Assembly: GCA_016271365.2 (NCBI GenBank)
Contig: CM057453.1
Location: forward strand, 499,943,001 to 500,007,000
Reading direction: 5' to 3'
DNA length: 64,000 nt
From: Neoceratodus forsteri
Taxonomy: Eukaryota; Chordata; Ceratodontiformes; Ceratodontidae
Shown here: piece after piece, positions 20,643-31,552 of the stretch
Position numbering within the stretch: the first letter of the stretch is position 1
Layout: each line of letters begins with the position of its first letter
Translations under genes and position numbers: made by a program
Notes under the pieces: model-generated
The model's input: the letters and a program-made list of their open reading frames with translations, nothing else
What the model was told of the DNA's origin: nothing
Database searches by the model: none

Positions 20643-22905
20643 TCATGCTGTGTTTGAGGGCGTAGGCAGGGGAGGTCTTGGAGCCTTGTGGTTTTTGGGG
20701 CCCTGGGTGCCTGATGGAACAGGGTGGCCTTTTCTTTTGAATCCTCCCTTGTTTTGTGTCTGGCACCTTCCTTGCGGTCCCCGATTTTTCCAAAAGGGAC
20801 GGCGGCATGTGGATTGTGGCTCTGACTGGTACATTCTGTGGACTTCAGACACAGCTTTACCTGAGTCCTGAAGCCCAGTGATTAATTTTTCAGTGTCCTG
20901 ACTGAACAGGACTGGTTCTTGGAAAGGAGCATCCACGATAGCATCCTGAAGATCCTGTCGGAAGCCCGAAACCCTAAGCCAAGCATGCCTCCTCATGCAA
21001 ATGCCGGTGGCTGCTGCTCTTGCTGCTGTATCCGTGGAGTCAGAAGAACTCTTGAGGACATGCTTATCCACGTGCATGCCAAACTGAATCATAGCAAGGA
21101 GTTCCATCTTACCCTCCAAATCTGACTGTGATTTGACCAGGTCCATTGCCTTTGCTCGCAGAGATTTTTGGTAGGTGACCATGTGGGCCAGGAGTTTGAG
21201 TGACCTAACGGTGCAAGTTACCGAGGAGTACACCTTGCACCCCATCAGGTCCAATTTCTTTGATTCTGGGTCCGGTGGCTGGGCACTCATGTGGCGTGGT
21301 TGTTGTGCCCTGCCATGGGCAGCAGTCAGGACCACTGAGTCTGCCTTTGGGTGTTCTCCCAGAAAAGGCTCCCCTTTTAGAGTCTTGAACAGTCTATTGG
21401 AATTACGAGGAACTGCGGTTGTAGTGGCCGGATATCTCCAGGTGGACTTGGTCACATCCTGAAATGGCTCCACCAAAGGGGTGATGACCAATGGTTTGGG
21501 ATCTGTGGCGCCTAAGAATTTGTCCAGTCTGCACCTTTCTGGGTCTATTTCCTTGGTGGCCCACTGGTAAAGCGCCTGAATATGGCGCATAATGTCCAAC
21601 AAGGACGGGTCATTCGGGGGTGACCTCAGCGAGTCCCTTGGATCTGGAGACGGAATGGGGATCTCCTCTTCTGAAGAATAGTCGGAAGACAGGTCCCCTG
21701 CATTATCCCCTGAAGTCGAAGATGGGCATCAGATGCAAGAGGGGATGGATGATGGATGCCTCTTGCGGCCATCCGACCCGGGTGTCTGCCTGTCCGCTTT
21801 GTCATGTGGCTGGTCCTTCGGCGGTAAAGACCGCTCAGGAGAGAGGTCTCTGGGTGGTGGGCATACTGAGGATGGCTCTCAGGGTCTATAGAGAAGATCC
21901 CCTTGACAGTATTCCACCACGCATGAAAAAATGCTCCCACCTCAGCTAATGGAACGACTGGTGGTGTGGGTTGTCTGACTGGAAGCACCGGAAGGTTCGG
22001 ATGTCTGGTCCGAAGGAAGAGGCATCCATTCCTCGGGCATTTTGTCCACAAGTACATCGGGCATCAGGTCTTCGGTGTCTGGCGACCTGACATCCGGCTC
22101 TTTAGATGGAGGCTGTTCGGCGTTCAGTACCCCTATGTCAGGGGAATCGGCGCCAGGGCCAATGGCCTTTCTTTTGCTGGAGGCACCTCTTTGTCCGACA
22201 TCAAGTAGAATTGTCTCGTTGTCTGGGAAGCAGACGACGGCCGGTGTTCAGGTGGGGGAGGCGTCCAGTACCTGACGACCTCCCGGCATGTCTTTGATTT
22301 GTCCTTTCTCTTGTGCTTGTCGGACATCTCAGAAGGCTTATGGGCAGTGGGCACTGTGGATTTGCCCGAAGCCAATGCCTGTCCCTCATGGGTTGACTCA
22401 TGTTTATGGGGCTGGTGGGCAAAGGGGATCTGGGTGGACGGCTGTCCTGTGGAGGAAGAATCCCTACCTTTCACCTGAGTGGAGGCAATCGACTTCCTCT
22501 GAGTGTCTCCAGAAGCTGCTTTGGACCTCGGGGGGACTGATTCTGACCTCCCGCTGGAGGTGGAAGTAGTAGACGCCCGGTGAGGTGACTTTGGCCGGGA
22601 CTCTGATTTGGCCCTCTCCTTCTCCCGGTGGTGTTTCCCTCACAATCTCTTCTCCTTGGGGGGGGATGGCTCCCTGGTGGAAGAGGATGAACTGTATCCC
22701 GATGGGACCTTCTGCATGGCAGCTACTTGCTGCTTGAGAAGGTAGGCCTTTAAAGTGTTTGCGCAGCGAATCCTAGTCTTGTTGTTGAATTTTATGCAGT
22801 GCAGGCAATCGTATGGCTGGTGGTCTGGGCCTAGGCAAATCAGGCAGGCAGAATGGTAGTCTTTCACTGGGATCTGCTTCCTGCATGCACATTTCAATTT
22901 TCACG
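20643..22905 (-). pseudogene. DIRS3 gag-like protein
   Basis: N-terminus at 22897 with an intact Cys/His cluster (MKCACRKQI, then CLICLGPDH, then CLHC). A Lys/Ser-rich segment follows with frame changes (22640-22133), then an acidic and Pro-rich middle (22057-21626). A long open capsid-like part of 319 codons (21602-20643) has MRHIQALYQWA, LVEPFQDVTKSTWRY, QPPDPESKKLDLMG, ICMRRHAWLRVSGFRQDLQ and LITGLQDSGKAV. It ends in a basic tail (KNRGPQGRCQ and KRKGHP). This capsid part is the best preserved of DIRS1-4 and a good reference for the others. Confidence 0.85.
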
Positions 22906-23059
22906 CTGAGATGATGAAGACATTAAACTGTGATGGAAAAGAGTGTCGAAGAAATGGTTGTTTTTGATAAAACATTTCTGCGTGATGCACAAGAAAAAAG
23001 GCGGTTGACTGCAACTATGGCGTCTGTACATCTGATGTTCGCAGGTCAATGGCGGGAAA

Positions 23060-23244
23060 AGAACTGAGGTGATGCCAGGGGACCGCCCCCTTTATACCAC
23101 GTCTGACGTCAGGCAGAGCCAATGTCAGTGGCGATCCCCCACCACAGACTACTAGGTAGAAGATGTTTCCGTGGGGTGCTCACACCTGGTGGCCTTAGTC
23201 CTAATGGTATTATCTGCTGTAAGAGCTCCCCCTCGAAGTGAGAT
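23060..23244. repeat. DIRS3 right inverted terminal repeat
   Basis: Inverted partner of the left ITR, with ggaccgccccctttatacc and gtttccgtggggt, ending gaagtgagat. A minus-strand TATAAAG (23090-23096) lies upstream of gag. Confidence 0.88.
23090..23096 (-). promoter_or_regulatory. TATA box in DIRS3 right ITR, facing gag
   Basis: TATAAAG on the minus strand, about 190 bp upstream of the gag ATG at 22897. It mirrors the left-ITR TATA box and is the likely sense promoter. Inferred from motif and placement only. Confidence 0.5.
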
Positions 23245-24260
23245 TTAACAATATTGATTCCCTTAAAATCTTGGAAAGAGCAAGAGACACCCCTGCTGGC
23301 CTAAAAGGTAAGGCCACCAAAGGGCTACAGACTACAGGACCAGGGTATATAAGCCCCTCAGCACAGCACAGCATTTTTGCATAAGACACTTTTCCTGACA
23401 CACACACAGCCAGACTGCCAAGCATACACTGAGGACCAGTGGTTGCAAGAAGAAAAGGGACTTTGCAGACTTCATTTATTTTCTGGACTTTTATTTCTCC
23501 ACAGACAAAGGTAGAAACTATACGGTTAAATTTCACAGTGTGTTTTGTATTTATATTTTTTCCAACTTTGTTTTGTTATCTTGTAACCAAATTTCTGAAT
23601 CTTTTGTTTGTAAGCCTTGTATGACAATTATTTAAGTAATTAGTAAAAGCACTTGCTTTTAAAAACTGCCTGGGAGAGATTTTGTTGTATGTGTGACGTT
23701 GGGAAGGTTTATTTGATCTGTGACCAGCCTGTTTAGTGCCAAGGTGCCACCACCACCATAGCTACCAAAGACTAGGATCCTGGAAAGGAATCTGGGTGTC
23801 TAAGTAGGGGAAATACATAGGTCTCTGGAGGGGTCTGTAGGATTTGAACAAGGTTCCTGCACCACCTGTGGGAGAAAACACAATCAGGGTTACGAGGACA
23901 GCCCTGAAGAGTTCGTAACGCCAAGGTCCTCCCTCCAGTACAGCAACCAAGGAGGATTCTCATCTGCCTACAGACTCGAGAATGTATTTTACCCTTACCT
24001 AGATCAGAGAGGAAGCCTTGAGCCCTTGTGGTGAGTGTTCAGTTGTGAACTCAGCGAGCACTCAGGAGTACACTCCCCATGTCCTTCTAATTTCCTCCCA
24101 TCACAGACTGCACTTAGGAGTGGGCACTGTGAGCTCAGTGGACCTGGCCCCCAGGAGTGGATTCATGACAGATCTGGTGGCATAGTGGTGGGATCCGAGA
24201 GTTACTGGTGGCCCAGGCATAGTGGTCGGATTCGAGAAGCCAGTGTACCGACACCTATGT
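23245..24260 (+). mobile_element. LTR-like segment with possible primer-binding site
   Basis: About 1 kb with no coding. Features suggesting an LTR plus leader on the plus strand: a TATATAA box (23346-23352), a T-rich stretch downstream, and attcatgaca followed four bases later by TGGTGGCATAGTGGTGGG (from 24175), which looks like a tRNA-primer site. A 21 bp sequence (ggcatagtggtgggatccga and one more base, 24179-24199) recurs with two mismatches at 24217-24237. No gag follows. It could be a solo LTR with leader or an unrelated sequence. Confidence 0.4.
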
Positions 24261-24368
24261 CGGTCCCCTGTTGTATACTGCTAGCTAAAAGTTTTGACTG
24301 TGGTCCCAACGCCTGGCGGCTTAGTCCTAACGGTGCTACCTACTGCAAGAGCCCCCTCAAAGTAAGAT
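24261..24368 (-). repeat. Isolated DIRS right-end ITR fragment
   Basis: It matches the outer ~108 bp of the DIRS1-4 right ITR (atactgctagctaaaagttt, cggcttagtcctaacggt, ctgcaagagcc) and ends precisely with aaagtaagat. The rest of that DIRS copy is absent. It abuts the older DIRS RNase H fragment to its right. Confidence 0.85.
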
Positions 24369-25105
24369 CTTGAGGTCCTGGGAAGGTTATACTTCCCTGA
24401 GGCATGATGAGCAGGTTGTGCGATAGCGGGAGGCAGATGGGATGCTTGATGCAGAGGGCCAGTGGTAGGGAGTACCAAACCTGCATGGCCCAATCTAGGG
24501 CTATCAGGATCACGGTTGCAGCCTGGCTCCTCAGCTTCAAAAGCACTCTCATCAAGAGCGGGAGGGAAGGAAAGGCATACAGAGACCTCCCTGTCCAGTC
24601 TAGGGTCAGGGTATCCAATGGAACAGAGCCCACTGCTGGCAGCCTGCAATGAAACAGGGGAAGCTGATGATTCATCCAGGATGCAAACAGATCTATTTCT
24701 GGTGTACCCTACCTTGTGGAAACTGATGCCAGCATCCATTGGATCAGGGCCCATTAGTGGTTTCCCTGACTAATCCTGCTCAAGGTGCTAGTGCACTGCC
24801 TTTCCCTGGTAGGTGTACTGTAGACAGCTGCACCCCCATGGCATATTCCAGCTTACAGATCTTCATGGCCTCTGAACACAGCTTGGAAGATCGTGTTCCT
24901 CCCTGTTTGTTGATGCAGTACATGGTTGTGGTGTTGTTTTTTCTGATCTGGACAGAGTGACCATTCATCTGGGAGGAAAACGCCACATTGCCAGGAATAC
25001 TGCACTGAGTTCCATGAGATTTATGTGATCTTGCTTCTCCTGTGCACTCCACATGCTACTCACAGTTAGATCCTCCCAATGGGCCCCCCAACCTAGGAGA
25101 GAGGT
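24369..25105 (-). pseudogene. Old DIRS fragment: RNase H and methyltransferase-like region
   Basis: The minus strand has an RNase H remnant with NNTTTMYCINKQGGTRSSKL (about 24930) and HLPGKGSA. The methyltransferase-like part follows with FHKVGYTRNRS, LDWTGRSLYAFPSLPLL and ATVILIALDWAMQVW. The TTTMY.INKQGGTRS spelling is closer to DIRS-B and DIRS-C (TTAMFYIN, TTTMYYLN) than to DIRS1-4. It is therefore from a different, probably older copy, bounded by the ITR fragment on the left and the retroviral LTR on the right. Confidence 0.8.
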
Positions 25106-25149
25106 ATAGACCTGGACACTCCATATACTCCATGCATGATCATTACATC

Positions 25150-25656
25150 TGTTGCAACAGCATAAGGCACATTATTGTATATCTACATTTGCTTATTATG
25201 TGCTTAGGAACCGTTATCCAGCATGATTATTTGGTAGTGCTTGTGCACCACCTACAGCTTTTGCCTTAGTGTAATAGTCAGCACCTTTAATGAACTGCTG
25301 TCTTGTTACCCAAAAATAGCCATAGTCAGCTCTACTCTTATCAGTGTGTATGTGCAAAACAAGCAATGATCTTACTGTCCTAGTTGCTAACTGCCCACCA
25401 ATAGAATCACTGTATTTGCTCTTCTGCCTTTTTGGAAGAGTCCGTTACCTAGTAACGCACTTTCTTATCTATAGTATAAGAATGTCTGTAAGACTGTTTT
25501 TCACTGAGTTTGCATAACAACATCACAGTGTTCAGAGGTTTCCAAACTCCCAGCAGGTATGCTGGTGTTCTGTGTTTTTTGGAATAAACTTTTCCTGTGA
25601 TATCTGGGCTTCTGTGTCGTGTTTTGCCAACAGGTCTAGACTCCTGCCGAGTAACA
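25150..25656 (+). repeat. 5' LTR of endogenous retrovirus (candidate limits)
   Basis: About 507 bp with TGTTG at the left and AACA at the right end. It has a TATA-like tagtataaga near 25475 and a polyadenylation signal AATAAA (25583-25588), and is followed by a PBS-like sequence at 25660. No matching 3' LTR was recognised in the window, so the left boundary rests on the TG...CA rule alone. Confidence 0.6.
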
Positions 25657-25659
25657 AAC

Positions 25660-25677
25660 TGGCGACCGTGGAAGGAC
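25660..25677 (+). other. Candidate retroviral primer-binding site
   Basis: TGGCGACCGTGGAAGGAC begins four bases after the presumed LTR end. It starts TGG as tRNA-complementary PBSs do. I do not assign the tRNA. Confidence 0.55.
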
Positions 25678-25898
25678 CTGATTAGACAGAACCAAATCAG
25701 TACACTAAAAGGTGTAACAGGTGAACGGGATAGGGAGCATGGTAGGCATGGAAGCCTTTGTCCCTCATTCAACTGGTGGACAGTCAGTCCAGAGGGAACT
25801 CCGCATCCAGAAGGTGCAGCTGTCTAGCTGTAGAATTCTAGGTGAACCGGTAAGCCTTGGATTCTCAGTTACTGCAGTAATAGAGGAAACTTCCAACA

Positions 25899-27723
25899 AT
25901 GGCCATTAATAATGAGCTCAAACTAGAGGTCTTAAATTTCCTGTCCTCCCATGGAGGGTGGGTTGATTTTGCACAAGACGCGAAAGTGCAGACTGATCCA
26001 GTACAGTATGCCAGCAGACTGTACATGGGGCACAGTCTGCAGCCAAGAAACATGACCAGACAGGTGCAATGCTTGCCGCCCTGTATGCTTTCCAAGCACT
26101 GGAGTCGGATGTTTTGACTCTCAGAAAAGTTAGGCTCCAAATGCAAGGAAGCGGGCAACCACCAGAAGGGTTTGGAAAAGATGTTAAAAGGCTTGAGAAA
26201 GAGAAACAGGAGGAATTGGAACGTGTTAGGCAGGAGAAGAATACAAAATCCTTAGTTTGCAGGAAGAGAATGAGGGGTTACTGCAGGATAAAATGCATGT
26301 GTTACAGTTGAATGGTACAAGTGTGAATGATTCATTGAGAAGCGAGTATGAATAGTTGGAGGAAGAGTTTAAGAAATGTCAGAATGAAATGGAAAAGCAG
26401 CATAGGGAAGCTCACGATGTAAGCACCACATACAGAGTTTTACAGGATCACATTAGTAAAGGACAAGTTAAAGGCAGTGTGGATCACACGGTGTGTAGAA
26501 TTAGGATAATTAAATTACATCAGCAATTGGAAACATTGAGGGGTCATGTGAAAGCTATACCATTTTCCCCGTCTATACTGCTGACGTCATCCTCAGATAA
26601 CGACAGTGAGGGCGATGGCATTCCTTGGAACTCCGGAAGGTTGAGGCCTCACCCACTTGTGGCCGCCCTAGACAAGAAAGATAAGGAGGAGGTGGAAGCC
26701 TTGATTTCGAAGGCAGTCTCAAAAGCTGGGGTCACTAACGCACAGGCTAAAGCACTGAAACAAGCAGTCAGCGATAAGCTGAAGAAGGAGGTAAAAGAAA
26801 CAGACACTCCTTTAGGGCATGGCTACTGCCGCAGCAGAGGCGGTCGTTAAACCATGGTTTGACAGAGGATGAGATGCAGCGCCCTACAGTCCGCACAGGC
26901 CATCCAAAACATCACGGACAAAATCAACCATATGGCCTCTACCAACAACCTCAGCAGCCATTTGGAGAAAATGCAGCAGCACTGCCTGATGCTCAGCCTC
27001 TTACCTGAGTATCAAGTCCAGGTTTTAAAGCAAACCATGGACCCTACATCATGGGTAAAGTTGCCGGAAGGCATGCATGATGACATAACGGCTCCCTTTT
27101 ACAGAATCGCAGCTCACCTCTTGGTGGCACATGACTCCAATATGGTCGGAATGATACTAGTGACCCAGGTGGAGCAATGTGTCAAAGAAACCCAGTACCA
27201 ATACAACAGCTGCTTCTGGCTCACGTACAACACTGGCACAGGTTTGTCCGGTGAGCATCCGGACAGGAACTGGATAGAGTATAAATGCCGGTTTCTGAGA
27301 AATCTCCAACCAACCATATTTAAAAAGGTGGCGCCACCATATTCCCTAAATGGGATCGCCTGTGTGAAATCATGGAGCGGGAGAGTGAGTGTATCAGGTC
27401 CATGCAAAGGGCCTCGGCTCAGCCCAAAGGTCCAAGTAGCTGCAGTACAGCAAAGTATGTATTCCTCTACTCAGTACGAAGTAGAGAGGAAGCCAAAAGA
27501 CTCTCCACAAAATAAATACTCGTACAAAAACAAGCATGTGAAGGGAAAGCACAGACAAAAGCAGCAGTCCAGACCTTTGTATAAGGAGCTCCAAGCCGAA
27601 GCACAGCGGCTTCAGGCTGAAAAGGCCAAGCCCGAATCAGCAAGGGTCGTAGCAACCATCTCGGGAGCAGATCCCGTCCTCTGCAGACCAGGACTCAGTC
27701 AATGTCCCTGTATGCCAAGGTGA
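25899..27723 (+). pseudogene. Retroviral gag region (degraded)
   Basis: The first ATG after the PBS opens a 72-codon stretch. Further pieces lie at 26069-26311, a Lys/Glu-rich coiled-coil-like stretch at 26160-26500, an open 164-codon piece (26356-26850) and a 284-codon piece (26869-27723) ending in a Lys/Gln-rich basic region. An in-frame stop at 26353-26355 and several frame changes separate them. No CCHC zinc knuckle is visible, which is common in epsilon- and spuma-like Gag but may also be decay. Assignment rests mainly on position between PBS and protease. Confidence 0.65.
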
Positions 27724-27789
27724 AAAAGATGCTCCGTGATGCAGATCTAAAGCTCTATGACACCTTACAAGTTAAAAACAGATCGGACT

Positions 27790-27990
27790 GACGGTATCAG
27801 GCCCCAGTTCGAATATTCACCTCCTTAGTTACCGATGATTCTGGCCGCCCATGTGTAGAAGCACTGGTAAAGGGCCGCCAGCTTGAACTACTTGTAGATA
27901 CGGGTGCTGCTCTTTCAGTGTTTCATCAGGATGATCCTAAACATTCTCGCTGGTCCACAGGCAGGGAAACTGCTGCCTAGACCTTCAAGG
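27790..27990 (+). pseudogene. Retroviral aspartic protease remnant
   Basis: The frame at 27891-27917 reads LVDTGAALS, the D-T-G active-site loop of retropepsins, preceded by a strand-like segment ending RQLELL. It would act as a dimer to process the polyproteins. The flap and C-terminal part are degraded, with a stop near 27980. Confidence 0.8.
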
Positions 27991-28219
27991 GGACCATGAT
28001 TATGACCTACCAGTTCAAACTAATACTCGTTGTCATCGGTACTTTGGATGTGCAACACCACTTTGACGTCATGATTCTCTCTCATCATCGAAGTATCCTG
28101 GGGTCGATTTTCTGTCTCGATAGGGGTGCATGGTGGTCTTAGCCAATAGGCTACTACTCTAGCAACCTGGCATTCATCACCTGTTACTCATCCCAGACTC
28201 ATACATTGTAGCAGCAGTA

Positions 28220-29433
28220 TAGATGAATGACGTGGACTATGACGTTATCCTCATGTTGCAGCAGTATCCTCTTTTTGATCAACTGAAGCCTATTCTGGAA
28301 AAACACAAGACAGCCTTTGCCAAACACAAGCATGACTGTGGCAGAATGAATACCCTCATATGGGTTACTGGTGGGGACCCACCATGTCAAAGGCAGTACC
28401 CCTTTCCAGCAGAAGCAATCCCTTCTCTCAAAGCCACAACTGAATCTCTTCTGAAACAATGGGTCATTAGGCCCTATGTCTTTCCACAGTCAATTCCCCA
28501 ATTTTCCCTGTGAGGAAGCCCAACAACAGTTGGAGACTGACCACTGATTACAGGAAGCTTAATCAAACAAACCCAAGTTGTGCACCTACCATGGCATCTG
28601 CCCCGGATGTGCTCAAGCTCCTTAAACCTGAACACAAATGGTTCAGCACCCTGGACATTTCCAATGGCTTTTGGTAACTGCCATTGGCCCTTGAGAGCCA
28701 ATACAAGTTTGCCTTCATCTTTGAAGGATGTCAGTTCAAGTGGATCTGTCTCCCATAGGGTTTTCACAACAGCTCCTCTCTCTTTCACATTCACATGAAA
28801 TATGCACTTCAGGGCTTTTCTCCCCCTGAATGCCTCCTGCAGTATGTGGACGACTTCCTTTTGGTCACAACAGACTTGGAAAGACACTTGCAGCTCTTAG
28901 AGGTACTCTTCACACTTCTGCAACAAGCAGGCCTCAAGTGCAATCTGGCAAAAGCACAGCTTTGCCTCTCTGAGGTCTCTTTCCTAGGCCTACACATTAC
29001 TGCAGGGGGCAGGAGCCCTGCCCTTGACAAGGTCCAAGGCATTCAAGATCTGCCCATACTTACCAGTGTATCCACTCTTAGGTGCTTCCTGGGCATGGTC
29101 AACTACTCTCGAGACTTCATCTGTGATTCTGCACAGATGATTGCGCCCCTGTATAAGTTACTGAAAAAGGATGCACCCTGGTCATGGGGACCAAAACATA
29201 CAGCAGCTGTCACTTCCTTGAAAAAGGCCTTGGCCTTAGCTCCAGCTTTTATCAGTCCTAACCCAGAGCTGCCATTCCATTTGGAAACTGCCACTTCAGA
29301 CACTGCAATGTCTGCAGTGTTGGCACAGAGGGTGCATGATGTTCTTAGGCCCACTGCCTATGCCTCCCAATTACTCTCTCCAATGGAGCATACATGCTCT
29401 CTCTGTGAGAGACATCGCCTTGCCACAGCTTGA
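28220..29433 (+). pseudogene. Retroviral reverse transcriptase remnant
   Basis: The open piece at 28223-28513 is the N-terminal fingers region. The palm follows in other frames with LTTDYRKLNQ (about 28540) and LDISNGFW (about 28650). The catalytic QYVDDF is at 28840-28857, then connection blocks FLGLHITAGG and FLGMVNYSRDFI. In-frame stops sit just after the NGFW block (about 28676) and at about 28757. The piece from 28795 to 29433 is open for 212 codons. Confidence 0.9.
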
Positions 29434-29689
29434 GCTGTTAAACACTTAACTTACACTATAGGCCTTTGTCCTATTGTCTTACACACCAACTACACCCCCA
29501 CCACCTTTCTGCTGTCAGACAGAGTCAAAGATGGCAATGTCTCTAATACTAGACCCACCCATTGGTCACTCTTCCAACAGGACAGAGACTTCACTGTACA
29601 CCCCACAAAGATGTCATACATCCTTGCATATGGACTCCTTTATCAAGGAGATCCACCTGAGTGTGGCCTAAAGCTACCCACCTTACCTG

Positions 29690-30160
29690 AGCCAAGTCCT
29701 TTCTTACCCACCGCTACAACTACACTGGCAGACCCAGCCATGCGTTGCATCTTCACTGATGGCTCCTCTTTTTACCAAGAGGGAAAACAAGTAGCAGGGT
29801 TCGGGGTACTGGTCATAGGCCCAGATGGCGAAACACCTGAGGTGTCCAAACAGTGCACGACTCAGTCTTCACAGTATGCAGAACTGGCAGCCACTGCCTA
29901 TGCCCTGGAATTCATCCAGGGCAGACAGGAGGTTGACACTATTATTTTCTCTGACTCTGCATGGGTGCATACGTCTCTCACAGAGTTTCTTCCATTTTGG
30001 AGAACCCATAATTATGCCTTCTCAGATGGAACCCCTGTCAAACACACAGACCTATTTCAGTACACTGATACCTTAGCTGGAAAAGTTTCTTTCAAACTTT
30101 ACGTTCAAAAAGTAAAAGCTCACACAAGGTCTGCTCCATTCTGTGAGTACAATGACTGAG
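29690..30160 (+). pseudogene. Retroviral RNase H domain
   Basis: FTDGSSFYQEGK (about 29750) carries the first catalytic Asp, QYAELAATAYALE the Glu, and FSDSAWVH the second Asp. The terminal motif around SAPFCEYNDXAD contains a stop at about 30160 in place of the usual Asn-Ala-Asp context. A 182-codon frame is otherwise open. Confidence 0.88.
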
Positions 30161-30323
30161 CAGATACCTTTAACCAGGGCAGGTGCTTGATGGGGGGGGC
30201 GAGAGATGCCCTCCCACACCAACACCCAAACAGAGGCCCACATAGTGGCAGCACAGAAAAGGACCCAAGTAGTCCCACTGGACCTGGCTGCAGCACAGAT
30301 GGGCAGACCGTGAGATAAAAGAG

Positions 30324-31530
30324 GTGTATCAGTACCTCTCCAAAGAGACAGAGAAAGAAATGTCTGGGGACAACCGCTTCAAGAAACATTCTAAAAATCT
30401 CATACTCTCTGCAGATCAGAAGTTGGTCCTGTATATTTCAGGGGACACAAAATTATGGGTAGTCCCCAAAGATCCCCGATCAGAGTTCATCAACCAGGTA
30501 CATGACACACCCACAGGTGGACACCAAGGTATAGCTAAAACTCTACAAAGACTGAAAACTGTGGGTTGGCGGCCTGGTCAATCAGCAGACATCCAACATT
30601 ATGTGGACAACTGTATCACCTGCACCCAAAATAACCCCATCCCTGGCAAGAGAAATGCCAGGTTACTCTCACAGAGACAATTAGGCCCCTGGAATGCTCT
30701 ACAGATTGATTTCACTGGGTCTCTGCCCATCATCAACAAAAACAAGTATGTACTTGTGATCACAGACCTCTTCTCCAAATAGGTCGAAGCATTCGCTTGC
30801 AGATCCAACACCATAAAAGCTACTGCCAAGATCCTGGTAGAGCAGGTATTTTCTAGATGGGCCTTCCCTCTTATAGTAGACTCCAATAAGGGAACAAGCT
30901 TCACTGGAGAATTTACGCAGGAATGTTTGGAATTCTTAGGGGTCAGACACAAGTTCCACACAGTCTACCATCCCCAATCCTCTCGACAGGTAGAAAGAGC
31001 TAACAGACAGATTAAGTTAATGATGTGTAAGTTTGCTAATGAAAATGCCAAAAACTGGGACACTGTTGCCCTTACTCCTAATGGCAATCAGCGCTACCCC
31101 TGTTGCAGCAACTCAGTGCACACCCTTTGAGGTGATGATAGGTCAGCAGACGAGACTGCTGGAACATTTGTAGTTAGACCTCCACACCCCAACTATGGAC
31201 AGGGTGTCAGCTGACTCTTATGTTGAAAAATTAAGAAAAATTTCATCCAAACTTACTGCTCTGCTGCTCAAAAACATAGGCAAGGCCCAGGAAAGGTCAA
31301 AAATGTACTTTGACAATGATGTCAAAGAGATTGACTGGCAAACAGGTGATCAAGTCATGGTACAATATGGTATACCAGCCCATCCACTGTCAAACAAATG
31401 GGCTGGTCCTTTCTACTTTGTGAACAAATTGAGCCCTGCTGTTTACCAAGTGCAAATAATGGACCACAAGAAGAAGCCCAAGCCAAAATGGTACCATGCA
31501 AATCAACTGAAATCGTACAAAGGTAATTAG
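30324..31530 (+). pseudogene. Retroviral integrase remnant
   Basis: The N-terminal zinc-binding HHCC part is visible as HDTPTGGHQG followed by CITC (about 30500-30630). The core has LQIDFTG with the first catalytic Asp (about 30710). A stop at 30781-30783 interrupts the core. The second-Asp block reads VDSNKGTSFTG, which departs from the usual SDNG, and the Glu lies in RQVERANR (about 30995). The C-terminal open frame (31195-31530) has KWAGPFYFVNKLSP, the GPF/Y-type domain, ending HANQLKSYKG. It inserts proviral DNA; this copy is inactive. Confidence 0.88.
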
Positions 31531-31552
31531 TCCTCCTTCCCCTTGATGGGGA

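Larger units (their letters stand above)
15274..23244 (-). mobile_element. DIRS3: full-length DIRS-type retrotransposon interrupted by hAT-like insertion
   Basis: About 7.97 kb, of which 1.88 kb is the hAT-like insertion, leaving 6.1 kb as in DIRS1. Left ITR 15274-15487 (begins gtacagttacgtaag), ICR 15591-15699, recombinase 15769-16790, methyltransferase-like/RNase H/RT 16791-17963 and 19845-20612, gag 20643-22905, right ITR 23060-23244 (ends gaagtgagat). Its gag capsid and recombinase ORFs are the longest among DIRS1-4, so it may be among the better preserved copies. Confidence 0.93.
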
